This document shows, piece after piece, positions 34,726-42,479 of a DNA stretch of 64,000 nt (the first letter of the stretch is position 1; each line of letters starts with the position of its first letter). The stretch spans positions 1 to 64,000 of the forward strand of contig CAKUJD010000008.1 of the NCBI GenBank assembly GCA_934661195.1, read 5' to 3'. The position numbers and the translations under genes are program-made. The notes beneath the pieces were generated by a model, which worked only from the letters and a program-made list of their open reading frames with translations, had not been told where the DNA came from and did no database searches. The stretch comes from an uncultured Muribaculaceae bacterium (GTDB lineage Bacteria; Bacteroidota; Bacteroidia; Bacteroidales; Muribaculaceae).

Positions 34726-34893
34726 TTAGCCTTCGGTGATAGCCTCGTTGGGGCAAGCCTCGGCGCATGAGCCGCAGCTGATGCACACATCGGGGTCGAT
34801 GCTGTAGATGTCACCTTCGCTGATTGCGCCTGTAGGGCAAACCGACTGGCAAGTGCCACAAGCCACACAGTTGTCATTAATTACGTATGCCAT
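34726..34893 (-). CDS. 2[4Fe-4S] ferredoxin
   Basis: A 55-residue bacterial-type ferredoxin, a soluble electron carrier. Two CxxCxxCxxxCP motifs are seen: CVACGTCQSVCP and CISCGSCAEACP. The start at 34893 (MAYVINDN) is supported by a -7 box at 34936-34943, which lies inside the longer open frame and would leave a leader of about 35 bases. The gene has its own promoter and terminator, so it is monocistronic. Confidence 0.95.
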   Translation of the reverse strand: MAYVINDNCVACGTCQSVCPTGAISEGDIYSIDPDVCISCGSCAEACPNEAITEG

Positions 34894-34935
34894 TTCTTGT
34901 AAGATTTTAGTTGTTAATAAAAAGTAATCGCAGTG

Positions 34936-34943
34936 CAAAAGTA
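34936..34943 (-). promoter_or_regulatory. -7 box (TACTTTTG) for the ferredoxin gene
   Basis: Perfect TAnnTTTG on the minus strand, 43 bases upstream of the ferredoxin ATG. It decides the short start. Confidence 0.55.
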
Positions 34944-35186
34944 ATTCATTTATTTCAAACCGCATCACCTTTTCTCCACTTTTTACTCCCGCCAAGCGCT
35001 TCATTCATTAAAAATGCGCAAAAGCAGAAGAAATCAATGGCATGAACTTATTATATGTAGTGCATGTGGGGGCATGCATTCTTATGGCAAAGATACGTAT
35101 TTTATTTTTCACAGGGAACCAATTGCCCGGCCAATGCGGGGAATGGGAATGCGTCTGGATTATGCCCGATTGTTGCTGGAAATGAT

Positions 35187-35194
35187 TATCTTTG
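35187..35194 (+). promoter_or_regulatory. -7 box (TATCTTTG)
   Basis: Perfect match 40 bases before the ATG at 35234. It overlaps the first codon of a longer frame at 35192 and so rules that start out. Confidence 0.55.
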
Positions 35195-35233
35195 CATGAT
35201 TGTAACCCCAAAAAAATACATGAGCACAACGAA

Positions 35234-35692
35234 ATGAAGTACATCAGCATTATTAAGGACTATGCCCGAAAGGGCGACTCAATGCCGCCGCTGGTGGCGC
35301 TGAGGCACATCACACACCTGTATATGGAGCAGTGCGGCATAAGCACAAGCCTGCGCACGGTGATTTACGAGTCGGGTGAATACTGGTTGGCCCGCCTGGT
35401 TGACAGCAGCGAGGAGTGGAGGCGCAAATTGGCCGAGTATGATGAATATCTGTTTCGCGCCATGCGCTTCTTTCATGAGGACTACACGCTTGAGGAATAT
35501 GAGGACTACGACATAGCGTGGCTCTCGGAAGATGACCGGAAAGACACCATCGACTACATGGTGGAGCAACTGTGTAAACACATCGACCTGGCCAGCAACA
35601 CCGTGAGGCCCTGGAATGAGGAATGGCTGCAGGCCTACTGCTGGGGCGCATATGAATGCATCAAGCAATTCTATGGCGAGCAGTCGGAATAG
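35234..35692 (+). CDS. Hypothetical protein, acidic and helical
   Basis: A 152-residue soluble protein with no family I recognise. It starts MKYISIIKDYARKGDS after the -7 box at 35187-35194. It is rich in Tyr, Trp, Glu and Asp (HEDYTLEEYEDYDIAWLSEDDRKD) and predicted mostly helical, with no signal peptide. The next gene has its own promoter box, so this one may be monocistronic. Confidence 0.7.
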   Translation: MKYISIIKDYARKGDSMPPLVALRHITHLYMEQCGISTSLRTVIYESGEYWLARLVDSSEEWRRKLAEYDEYLFRAMRFFHEDYTLEEYEDYDIAWLSEDDRKDTIDYMVEQLCKHIDLASNTVRPWNEEWLQAYCWGAYECIKQFYGEQSE

Positions 35693-35742
35693 GACCATCG
35701 CGCCACGCGTATTTTGGTGTGTGGAATATGGGTGAATTGCAC

Positions 35743-35750
35743 TATCTTTG
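35743..35750 (+). promoter_or_regulatory. -7 box (TATCTTTG)
   Basis: Perfect match 16 bases before the ATG at 35767. The Met at 35755 would be almost at the transcription start, so 35767 is preferred. Confidence 0.5.
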
Positions 35751-35766
35751 CACTATGACACGCATT

Positions 35767-36261
35767 ATGAAGTTGATTTTGATTGTGGCAATGTCGCTGC
35801 TGCTGGGCGGCTGCTCGCACAGTGGCAGTGAACAGACGGTGAGTCTGGCAGCCGTTGAGGTGCAGGGCGACAATGCGCCGGCGGTTGAGGCGGTGACCGA
35901 TGGCGGAGTGGCTCTGACCCGTGACGCCGGTGCGCCGCACGGACTTGTGGCTGTGCGGGTGCCGCTCACGCTGCGCTTGGTGCGCAGCATCACTGCTGGC
36001 CGAGCCAGCGCCACGCCCACCCTGGTGCTGCTCGACGCCGCCGGCACGCCGCTGTGCTTTGCCGAGCTCGACGGCGACTGCCGCCAGGCGCTGGCCGACT
36101 TTCTCAACGGCCCTGTGGGCGCGCAGCAGCAGTTCACGTTCACCGCCCTTGTACGCCCCGACGACTGGCCGGCCCTGAGCCGCGCCGTTGCGGCTCGCCT
36201 CACGGGGTTCTCGTTCACCACAAGTCCCGAGCGCGCCCTGGCGCGCCCCGATTGTGCATAA
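35767..36261 (+). CDS. Lipoprotein of unknown function
   Basis: A 164-residue lipoprotein with signal peptide MKLILIVAMSLLLGGC and lipidated Cys16. The mature domain is beta-rich and contains RVPLTLRLVRSI and TPTLVLLDAAGTPLCFAELDGDC, but I cannot assign a family. It has its own promoter box. The following LRR gene has a separate box at 36321-36328. Confidence 0.7.
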   Translation: MKLILIVAMSLLLGGCSHSGSEQTVSLAAVEVQGDNAPAVEAVTDGGVALTRDAGAPHGLVAVRVPLTLRLVRSITAGRASATPTLVLLDAAGTPLCFAELDGDCRQALADFLNGPVGAQQQFTFTALVRPDDWPALSRAVAARLTGFSFTTSPERALARPDCA

Positions 36262-36320
36262 AATCGTGGAAAAACGGCATTAATATTGGCCTTAGGTTGG
36301 GAAATATGCCTTTTTTGCCA

Positions 36321-36328
36321 TATCTTTG
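36321..36328 (+). promoter_or_regulatory. -7 box (TATCTTTG) for the beta-helix/LRR gene
   Basis: Perfect match 59 bases before the ATG at 36387. Confidence 0.5.
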
Positions 36329-36386
36329 GCCCTTGTTACAATCCCTATATTCAAGCAGATAATTTTGCAATAAAATATTTAAGCAG

Positions 36387-39300
36387 ATGAAACAAGCTCT
36401 ACTCAAACTGACAGCAGCTGCGGCTCTGTCGATGCTGCCCGTGCTAAGCACGCAGGCGGCAGTGCACTATGTTAAGGCGGGTGCCAGCGGCGACGGCTCG
36501 TCGTGGGCCAACGCCACGGGCAGTTTGCAGGCTGCCATCAACGCCGCCCAGGCAGGCGACGAGGTGTGGGTGGCCGCAGGCACCTACCGTCCCGACTCGC
36601 TGATAAAGGCCAGCCGCAAGACCTCGAAGGCGTTTTTCATGAAAAACGGCGTGAGCCTTTATGGCGGCTTTGCCGGCAATGAGGCCTCGAAGGCCGACCG
36701 CCAGATGGGCGCCAGCGGCAAGCCCTACGACTTTGCCAACGTCACCATTCTGGATGGCGACGACGATGTGCCCGACGTGTGGAAGCGCGCCATTGCCAGC
36801 GGCACCACCTACCGCTACACCTGGGAGGTGGAGACGGCCTCCAACGGCCAGCAGCAGGTGACTGGCACACAAGGCAACTCGAGCCACCTTCTTTACAGCA
36901 CTTCGGTGTTTACCGATGCCACTGCCATCAACGGCTTCACCCTGAAGGGGGCCAACGCCAATGTGGCCACGGCCAAGCCCAGCGGTGCGGCAGTGTATGC
37001 GCTGGGCAATGTGCAGGTGAGCCAGTGCCGCTTCACCGAGTGCTCGGCCTACTTCACGGCGCAGAGCACCACCAGCAGCGACTCCTACGGCGGCGCCGTG
37101 TATATTGCCGGCTCCACCGACAAGAAGGCGTCGGTGGCCGACTGCCACTTCTCTAAAATGTATTGCCACTCGAGCTTTGGCAACGGCATTGGCGGTGCGG
37201 TGAGCGCCAGCAACGCCAATGTGAGCAACTGCGAGTTCACCGACTGTGTGGCCGAGGACGCCGGCGGCGCCGTGGCCGCATTCAATTCGGTGGTCACCGG
37301 CTGCACCATCACAGAGTGCTATTCCAACAGCGGCGGCGCTGCCTATGTGGGCAGCGGGTCGACCTTTGAGGGCAACAGCGTGCTCGACTGCCGCGGCCTG
37401 CTTGGCGGCGGCATCCACAACGCCGGCGGCCTGGTGCTGCACAATGTGGTGGCCAACTGCTATGCCGACGCTCCCGAGTATGGCGACCAGCTGGGCGGCC
37501 GCGGCGGCGGCATCTACAGTCTCGACGGCCTCACGGTGGGCTGCGTGGTGTATAACAACACCGCCTTCGACGGCGGCGGCATATTCGTGCGCGGCGGCAA
37601 GGTGGTGAACTGCACCGTGCAGCGCAATTCGCTGCGCAAGGCCGAGCTTAACGACACTGCCAACATCGGCCTCAACCTGCCGGCACTGGCCGAGCAGGTG
37701 TATAACACCATTGGCAACCCCGACGCGGCTGCGGCCAACTTTGAGCGCCCCACCGCATTTGCCGGCGTGGCCAAGACAGCGGCCGACACCGCCGCCGTGC
37801 ACAGCGCATCGTGGGCCCTGGCCAAGGGCAGCGAGTTTATTGACAAGGGAACCACAACCGACGCCTACACCGAGACCACCGACATTGCCGGCAACGACCG
37901 CGTGCAGGGCGAGGGCATCGACGTGGGTGCCTATGAGGCTAAGGCCGAGGTCAAGCCCGCCATCGTCATCACCTATGCCGAGACCGGCGCCAGCGTGCGT
38001 ATCGGCGTGTCGGCCGGCAGCAAGTTCCAAATCGACTGGGGCGACGGCGTGAAGAGCGAAGAGAAGTCGTCAAGCTATGTCAACGGCACCATCAAGGGCA
38101 CCACGGTGAAAATCTACGGCCCCGACGTGATTCAGCTCATTGCACGCCAGCAGGGCATCACTGCCCTCGACCTGACCAATGCCCCGGGCCTCATCAACCT
38201 GCAGGTGGGCCTGAACAAGATTAAAACGCTCGACGTGACCCATAACCCCGAAATCACCGGCCTTTATGCCGAAAGCAACCAGATTGGCTCAATCGACGTG
38301 AGCAAGTGCACCAAGTTGCGCGTGCTCGATGTGCACGACAACCTCATTGCCGGCCAAATCGACTGCTCGGCTATGGGCAGCCTGTCGAAGGTGGACTGCT
38401 CATACAACCGCCTCACCTCACTGCTGCTGCCTCACCATTCAACCGTGTATGAGGTTGACTGCTCGCACAACAGCCTCACATCACTCGACCTGAGCGGCCT
38501 CACAGGCCTCGACGAGCTCGACTGCTACGAAAACAAGTTCAAGACGCTCGACGTGAGCGGCCTTACCGCCGCCACCAGCATCTATGCCTACGACAACCAG
38601 TTTGAAAGCTTCGACGCCAGCAAGTGTGGCAAACTCGAAACGCTGAACCTGGCAGGCAACAAGCTGAAGTCGATTGACCTGAGCAAGAACACAGCCCTCA
38701 CCGGTCTGTATTTGTATGACAACCAGCTGCCGACTCTCGACCTTAAGGCCAACACCAGCCTGCGCTGGCTCAATGTGGACAACAACTTCCTGTCGACTCT
38801 TGACCTGAGCACACTCAGCAACCTCACCCTGCTCTATGCCGAAGGCAACAACCTCACGGCTATCGACGTGACCGCCAACCCAAGCGTGTCGACCCTGCGC
38901 GTGGGCGGCAACCAACTCACCACCATAGACGTGAGCAAGCAAAGAAACCTGAGCCAGCTCAAGGTGAACAACAACCAGCTGACGGCCATCGACCTCAGCC
39001 ACAACGGATATCTATACTGGTTTAATTGCGAAAACAACAAGATCGCCTCGCTTGACCTAAGCCACAACTCATATGTGCAGTGGATTTCGGCTGAAGGCAA
39101 CAAACTCACTGCCCTTGACCTGAGCAACAACAAGGGCGTGCAGGGCCTGAGTCTGCAAAACAACCTCATGACAGCCGACGCCATCAACTCGCTCATAGGC
39201 CAGCTGCAAGACGTGTCGGGCGTGAGCGTGACCGAAAGCAACAGCTCGTGGGCCCGCAAGCTCAACATCAGCTACATGCCAGGCACCGCGCAGGCCAACG

Positions 39301-39518
39301 TTGAGGCGGCCACCGCCAAGGGCTGGATTGTGACGGCTATGTACGACCCCAGCGCCGCCGACCAGATTGACGCCGACGCAGTGCCCGTGAGCCGCACCTA
39401 CTACACCGTGGGCGGCATCAGCCTCGGCTCGGCCCGCCCGGCTGCAGGCGTGTATGTGGAGAAGACCACCTACACCAACGGCACCGCCACCTACCGCAAA
39501 GTGCTGCTCGGCAAGTAA
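36387..39518 (+). CDS. Secreted beta-helix plus leucine-rich-repeat surface protein
   Basis: A 1043-residue exported protein joining two solenoid types. Signal peptide 1-25. Residues ~25-510 form a right-handed parallel beta-helix of the choice-of-anchor-Q type, opening VHYVKAGASGDGSSWANATG and closing with the usual IDVGAYE. A linker domain with FQIDWGDGVKSE (PKD-like) follows. Residues 590-927 hold 16 leucine-rich repeats of about 21 residues, of the form LTxLDLSxNxxLxxLxxxxNx. The C-terminal tail (TYYTVGGISLGSARPAAGVYVEKTTY) resembles Bacteroidales sorting tails. A surface adhesin or glycan-binding role is inference. The gene ends in a strong terminator. Confidence 0.88.
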   Translation: MKQALLKLTAAAALSMLPVLSTQAAVHYVKAGASGDGSSWANATGSLQAAINAAQAGDEVWVAAGTYRPDSLIKASRKTSKAFFMKNGVSLYGGFAGNEASKADRQMGASGKPYDFANVTILDGDDDVPDVWKRAIASGTTYRYTWEVETASNGQQQVTGTQGNSSHLLYSTSVFTDATAINGFTLKGANANVATAKPSGAAVYALGNVQVSQCRFTECSAYFTAQSTTSSDSYGGAVYIAGSTDKKASVADCHFSKMYCHSSFGNGIGGAVSASNANVSNCEFTDCVAEDAGGAVAAFNSVVTGCTITECYSNSGGAAYVGSGSTFEGNSVLDCRGLLGGGIHNAGGLVLHNVVANCYADAPEYGDQLGGRGGGIYSLDGLTVGCVVYNNTAFDGGGIFVRGGKVVNCTVQRNSLRKAELNDTANIGLNLPALAEQVYNTIGNPDAAAANFERPTAFAGVAKTAADTAAVHSASWALAKGSEFIDKGTTTDAYTETTDIAGNDRVQGEGIDVGAYEAKAEVKPAIVITYAETGASVRIGVSAGSKFQIDWGDGVKSEEKSSSYVNGTIKGTTVKIYGPDVIQLIARQQGITALDLTNAPGLINLQVGLNKIKTLDVTHNPEITGLYAESNQIGSIDVSKCTKLRVLDVHDNLIAGQIDCSAMGSLSKVDCSYNRLTSLLLPHHSTVYEVDCSHNSLTSLDLSGLTGLDELDCYENKFKTLDVSGLTAATSIYAYDNQFESFDASKCGKLETLNLAGNKLKSIDLSKNTALTGLYLYDNQLPTLDLKANTSLRWLNVDNNFLSTLDLSTLSNLTLLYAEGNNLTAIDVTANPSVSTLRVGGNQLTTIDVSKQRNLSQLKVNNNQLTAIDLSHNGYLYWFNCENNKIASLDLSHNSYVQWISAEGNKLTALDLSNNKGVQGLSLQNNLMTADAINSLIGQLQDVSGVSVTESNSSWARKLNISYMPGTAQANVEAATAKGWIVTAMYDPSAADQIDADAVPVSRTYYTVGGISLGSARPAAGVYVEKTTYTNGTATYRKVLLGK

Positions 39519-39556
39519 GCCGCAGTAGGCACAGATATTGCCAACAATAAAAGCCA

Positions 39557-39606
39557 GCAGGCGGACGCACCCACCATCGTGGTGCGCCCGCCTGCTCGCT
39601 TTTTTT
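39557..39606 (+). terminator. Terminator after the beta-helix/LRR gene
   Basis: A 15-bp stem with one mismatch (GCAGGCGGACGCACC, 39557-39571, with 39581-39595) is followed by a run of seven T. Confidence 0.85.
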
Positions 39607-39690
39607 CGCACCGCCTACCCATTATTGGTGTTTGTGCCGCAAATGCCGGTGTAATTGGCCTGAATGCTTGGCAATGCCGTCAATGCTGCT

Positions 39691-39698
39691 TACCTTTA
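39691..39698 (+). promoter_or_regulatory. Possible -7 box (TACCTTTA)
   Basis: Seven of eight match to TAnnTTTG, 31 bases before the ATG at 39729. Confidence 0.35.
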
Positions 39699-39728
39699 TG
39701 ACCCATATTCACAATTGATGCAGTAATA

Positions 39729-41006
39729 ATGCGTAAAACGATTATCAGCAAAGCCGCAGCAGCGGCGGCCTTACTCATGGCCTTGGTGTCGCCCATGGCG
39801 CATGCCGACAGTTTTGAAGAGAAAGACGGTGTCAGCTACTTCCTTTCCGACTCCACCCGCACAGCCGAAGCCGTGGGTACCACGCGCACCAGCGGCCACG
39901 TGAGCATAGCCTCCACCGTGAGCGTCGAGGTGTCCGACCCGCAGGACCCGCAGAAGAAGATAACCAAAACCTACACCGTGACCCGAGTGTCGGGATTTGG
40001 CGGCAAGGGCATAAGTTCGGTGTCGATCCCCGGCACCGTCACCCACATATCGCGCTACGCGTTTCAAAGCTGCACCGAGCTGAAAAGTGTGAGCCTGCCC
40101 GCCGCCTTAAGCGAACTCGGCAGCTCGGCGTTTTCGGGCTGCACAAGCCTCGGCCAGGTGTCGATACCCGCGGGCTGCATAGTGGGCAGCTACGCCTTCA
40201 GCGGCTGCACATCGCTCACCGCCGCCACGTCGGTCGGGGTCGACTCCATTGGCAGCGCGGCCTTCATGGGCTGCACAAGCCTCACTCAGGGCATCAACCT
40301 GCCGCGCAAGTCAGGCGCGGGAATATATTCGCAGTGCACATCGCTCAAGCAAAAACCCATAACCGAGCATGGCATACCCGACCGCACATTCGAGGGCTGC
40401 ACCTCGCTGCAAGTGAGCGAAATCAGAATGCTCGACGGCGCCAAGATAGGTGCTGGCGCATTCTCGGGTTGCAAAGCCATCACCGAAATCTACATCGATG
40501 GCGCCCCAGTGGGCGTCAGTGCTTTCGATGCCTGCACCTCACTCGCCAAGGTCGAGCTCGGCGAGCGCGTGAGCCGGGTGGGCGAGGCCGCGTTCTATCG
40601 CTGCCCGCTTAAAACCGTGGTTTGCTATGCGTCGGTGCCTCCCGTTGCCTACAACGAAGGACTTGCCGCATCGGCATTCTCGTCGCTGCACTACAGCTCG
40701 GCCACGCTCTATGTGCCGGCCAACTGGATGAGCGTGTATGCCGCCACGCAACCGTGGAAAAATTTCTTTTCGATAAAAGCCCTCACCGCCGGAGTCGACG
40801 CTACGCGGGCCGACTCTCCGCAAGTGGCGGCCCGCAAAGGCCGAGTTATGGTGACCGGCGTCGGCGCCGCAGAAATGGTGGAAGTGCTCGACATGAGCGG
40901 ACGCCTTGTGGCGCGCGCCACCGCCGCCGCGCTGAGCCGCCGCACCCTCCCTGCCGGCCCCCATCTGGTGCGCTGCCGCTCCCTTACGGCCAAAGTGGTA
41001 TTGTAA
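39729..41006 (+). CDS. BspA-type leucine-rich-repeat secreted protein
   Basis: A 425-residue exported LRR_5 (BspA/TpLRR) protein. Signal peptide ends at AHADS. Repeats of the form GxxAFxGCTSLxxVxIPxxV span about residues 85-320 (for example IGSAAFMGCTSLTQ and IGAGAFSGCKAITEIYI). The C-terminal ~70 residues, with VEVLDMSGRLVARATAA and LPAGPHLVRCRSLTAKVVL, form a T9SS sorting domain. BspA-type LRRs in oral and gut Bacteroidales bind host matrix proteins or other bacteria; that role here is inference. It follows the beta-helix/LRR gene but has a separate promoter. Confidence 0.9.
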   Translation: MRKTIISKAAAAAALLMALVSPMAHADSFEEKDGVSYFLSDSTRTAEAVGTTRTSGHVSIASTVSVEVSDPQDPQKKITKTYTVTRVSGFGGKGISSVSIPGTVTHISRYAFQSCTELKSVSLPAALSELGSSAFSGCTSLGQVSIPAGCIVGSYAFSGCTSLTAATSVGVDSIGSAAFMGCTSLTQGINLPRKSGAGIYSQCTSLKQKPITEHGIPDRTFEGCTSLQVSEIRMLDGAKIGAGAFSGCKAITEIYIDGAPVGVSAFDACTSLAKVELGERVSRVGEAAFYRCPLKTVVCYASVPPVAYNEGLAASAFSSLHYSSATLYVPANWMSVYAATQPWKNFFSIKALTAGVDATRADSPQVAARKGRVMVTGVGAAEMVEVLDMSGRLVARATAAALSRRTLPAGPHLVRCRSLTAKVVL

Positions 41007-41580
41007 TGTTTAAAGTTTAAGGTGATGTGTCACAATGTGTATGGCACCGCCCAAGCACCTATTCCGGCGAGTTGGCAGCTGTAGTGGCGTGGCATGCCGA
41101 AAACGCTGAAAAATGTCAATTCATAAGGGATTGGATATGTGTAGGCAGGTATGCAGCGGTGGCCAATGGCCGACGCGAAATGCCTGCTTTGCAGCGCCCC
41201 AAACCCAGGCATTCCAGGGGAATGCGACCACTGCACCTTGGCACGTACAGCAACGCAATGATCAGCATATATAGGCAGAATCCGCCTTCTGTCACATTCC
41301 TATGGAATGCAGTGGCAGGCATTTCGCGCGGACCGCGCTATCGCTGCGCCCGCGCCGCATACATTTTATCCTCAATGGGATAATGTTGTTAGCTTTGCCG
41401 CCCACACCACAAACAAAAAATGCTTTTTCACCGCTCTATCCAAATCTCCTCTCACCCGCCGCATCGTGGACTGCGCCCACCAGGCCACCCCCCCCGATGC
41501 CCGTTTTTTTATGCTGCACAACATGTGGCTGAACCATTAAAAAAGTTTATGAAATGTTGATTATGATTGAAAAATTAATT
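41007..41580. repeat. Gene-free region with repeat copy and 14-bp inverted repeat
   Basis: No convincing gene is found. A half copy of the interspersed repeat (GTAGTGGCGTGGCATGCC) lies at 41081-41098. Positions 41174-41187 (CGCGAAATGCCTGC) and 41315-41328 are a perfect 14-bp inverted repeat 155 bases end to end, resembling a small MITE. A TAGCTTTG box at 41390-41397 is followed only by a 44-codon frame with no recognisable content. GC content drops from about 41,530 onward. Confidence 0.5.
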
Positions 41581-41581
41581 G

Positions 41582-41589
41582 TACTTTTG
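41582..41589 (+). promoter_or_regulatory. -7 box (TACTTTTG) ahead of a structured non-coding stretch
   Basis: Perfect TAnnTTTG match with no gene downstream on the plus strand. The next 430 bases are rich in strong stems. Confidence 0.45.
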
Positions 41590-41596
41590 TGGCGAG

Positions 41597-42030
41597 GGAT
41601 TCTGTGCGTCGCGCGCAAGTGCAAAGCGCCGTTTCCCAATTATTTAAGCCCCCAGCGCACGCCGGGCCTTCTGCAGACGCGTTCTGCTGCAAGGAGGGTT
41701 GGGTGGGTAAAGGGGGCACGACATATTAAAGGCGTTTACTCAGCGCTCTGTTCATAGACGAGTCGAATCTAGCAAATTCACACGAATCTAAGTCTTGAAC
41801 ACAGCAACGGTAGATGCCCCGGGTGTGATTACATCATGCCGCAAGGCTGCACTGCAGCACCCCCTCGTGTGTGGTGGTGCGCACGTGGCGTATACGCAAA
41901 AGGCCTTGTCAGGTGTGGTAACTCATATCGGCGTGGGCTCTGACGTTGTCTGTTCTTACTTAGATTAGGCAATGCTAGGGCCTCGACTCGTGGAACGGAC
42001 AGCAGGTAAGTTCTCCACGCTTGAACCAGT
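41597..42030 (+). ncRNA. Candidate structured RNA region, class unknown
   Basis: No open frame here looks real, yet the stretch folds well on paper. GCCCCC near 41648 pairs with GGGGGC at 41712-41717, enclosing CCTT..GCAG/CTGC..AAGG. GTTCA.AGAC near 41750-41760 pairs with GTCTTGAAC. GCGTATACGC is a perfect small palindrome. GCGTGG (41931-41936) pairs with CCACGC (42015-42020), enclosing a 10-bp stem TTGTCTGTTC (41946-41955)/GAACGGACAG (41993-42002) with two G-U pairs. A promoter box precedes it. I found no tmRNA tag or CCA end and no RNase P or SRP core motif. 6S-like RNA is possible but unproven, and it could be two RNAs. Confidence 0.35.
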
Positions 42031-42164
42031 AAGTATTTTGTAAGTATCTGTAAATCAAAAGGAACTCTATAATATCAAGTTGAATTAATACCATAAAGTT
42101 CCCATTGATAGGAAGAGTGTTCTCTTCCGAAAGATTATCCAAATATTGCTTCTTACATTATATT

Positions 42165-42458
42165 TTAGCGGTTAACATCCGTTAACTCGCTTCTTGCGGT
42201 ATCAAGTGCATCAAGGCATAGTTCTTCTTCGCCCTCCAATGCATCCAGAACCTTATCGGCAAGCCATAAGGTTAGCATTTTCTTTTCGTCTATACGGAAA
42301 TACTTTGCCAACAGAATCACTTGGCTTCGTTTTGCCCTGCGGTCACCACGCTCTATCTTACTGAACATGGGAGTGTCTATCTCCAAGTATGCAGCTAACT
42401 GACGTTGCAGCACCCCTTGTTCATCTCTCAATTCTTTAATCTTGTTTCCTAATAACAT
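42165..42458 (-). CDS. XRE family helix-turn-helix regulator
   Basis: A 97-residue DNA-binding protein with an N-terminal HTH_3 domain (LGNKIKELRDEQGVLQRQLAAYLEIDTPMFSKIERGDR, residues ~3-40) and a short helical, acidic C-terminal part (LWLADKVLDALEGEEELCLDALDTA) that may dimerise. It is the last gene of the long minus-strand operon, 21 bases after the epimerase gene. A regulator at the end of a glycan locus is unusual; it may act on this locus or be a leftover of a neighbouring module. Confidence 0.88.
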   Translation of the reverse strand: MLLGNKIKELRDEQGVLQRQLAAYLEIDTPMFSKIERGDRRAKRSQVILLAKYFRIDEKKMLTLWLADKVLDALEGEEELCLDALDTARSELTDVNR

Positions 42459-42479
42459 ATATATATTGCCTTTTTGAGT

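Noticed and set aside
36444..38030. 528-codon open frame on the minus strand
   Set aside because: Antisense to the beta-helix part of the secreted LRR protein; His/Ala/Gly/Val-rich sequence without domain features.
41307..41757. Short open frames in the gap at 41.3-41.8 kb
   Set aside because: No recognisable sequence, Pro/Arg/His-biased composition, and overlap with repeats and stems; more likely non-coding.
41597..42030. tmRNA or RNase P RNA
   Set aside because: No tag-peptide frame ending in Ala-Ala, no tRNA-like 3' end, and no conserved P4-type sequence were found on either strand.
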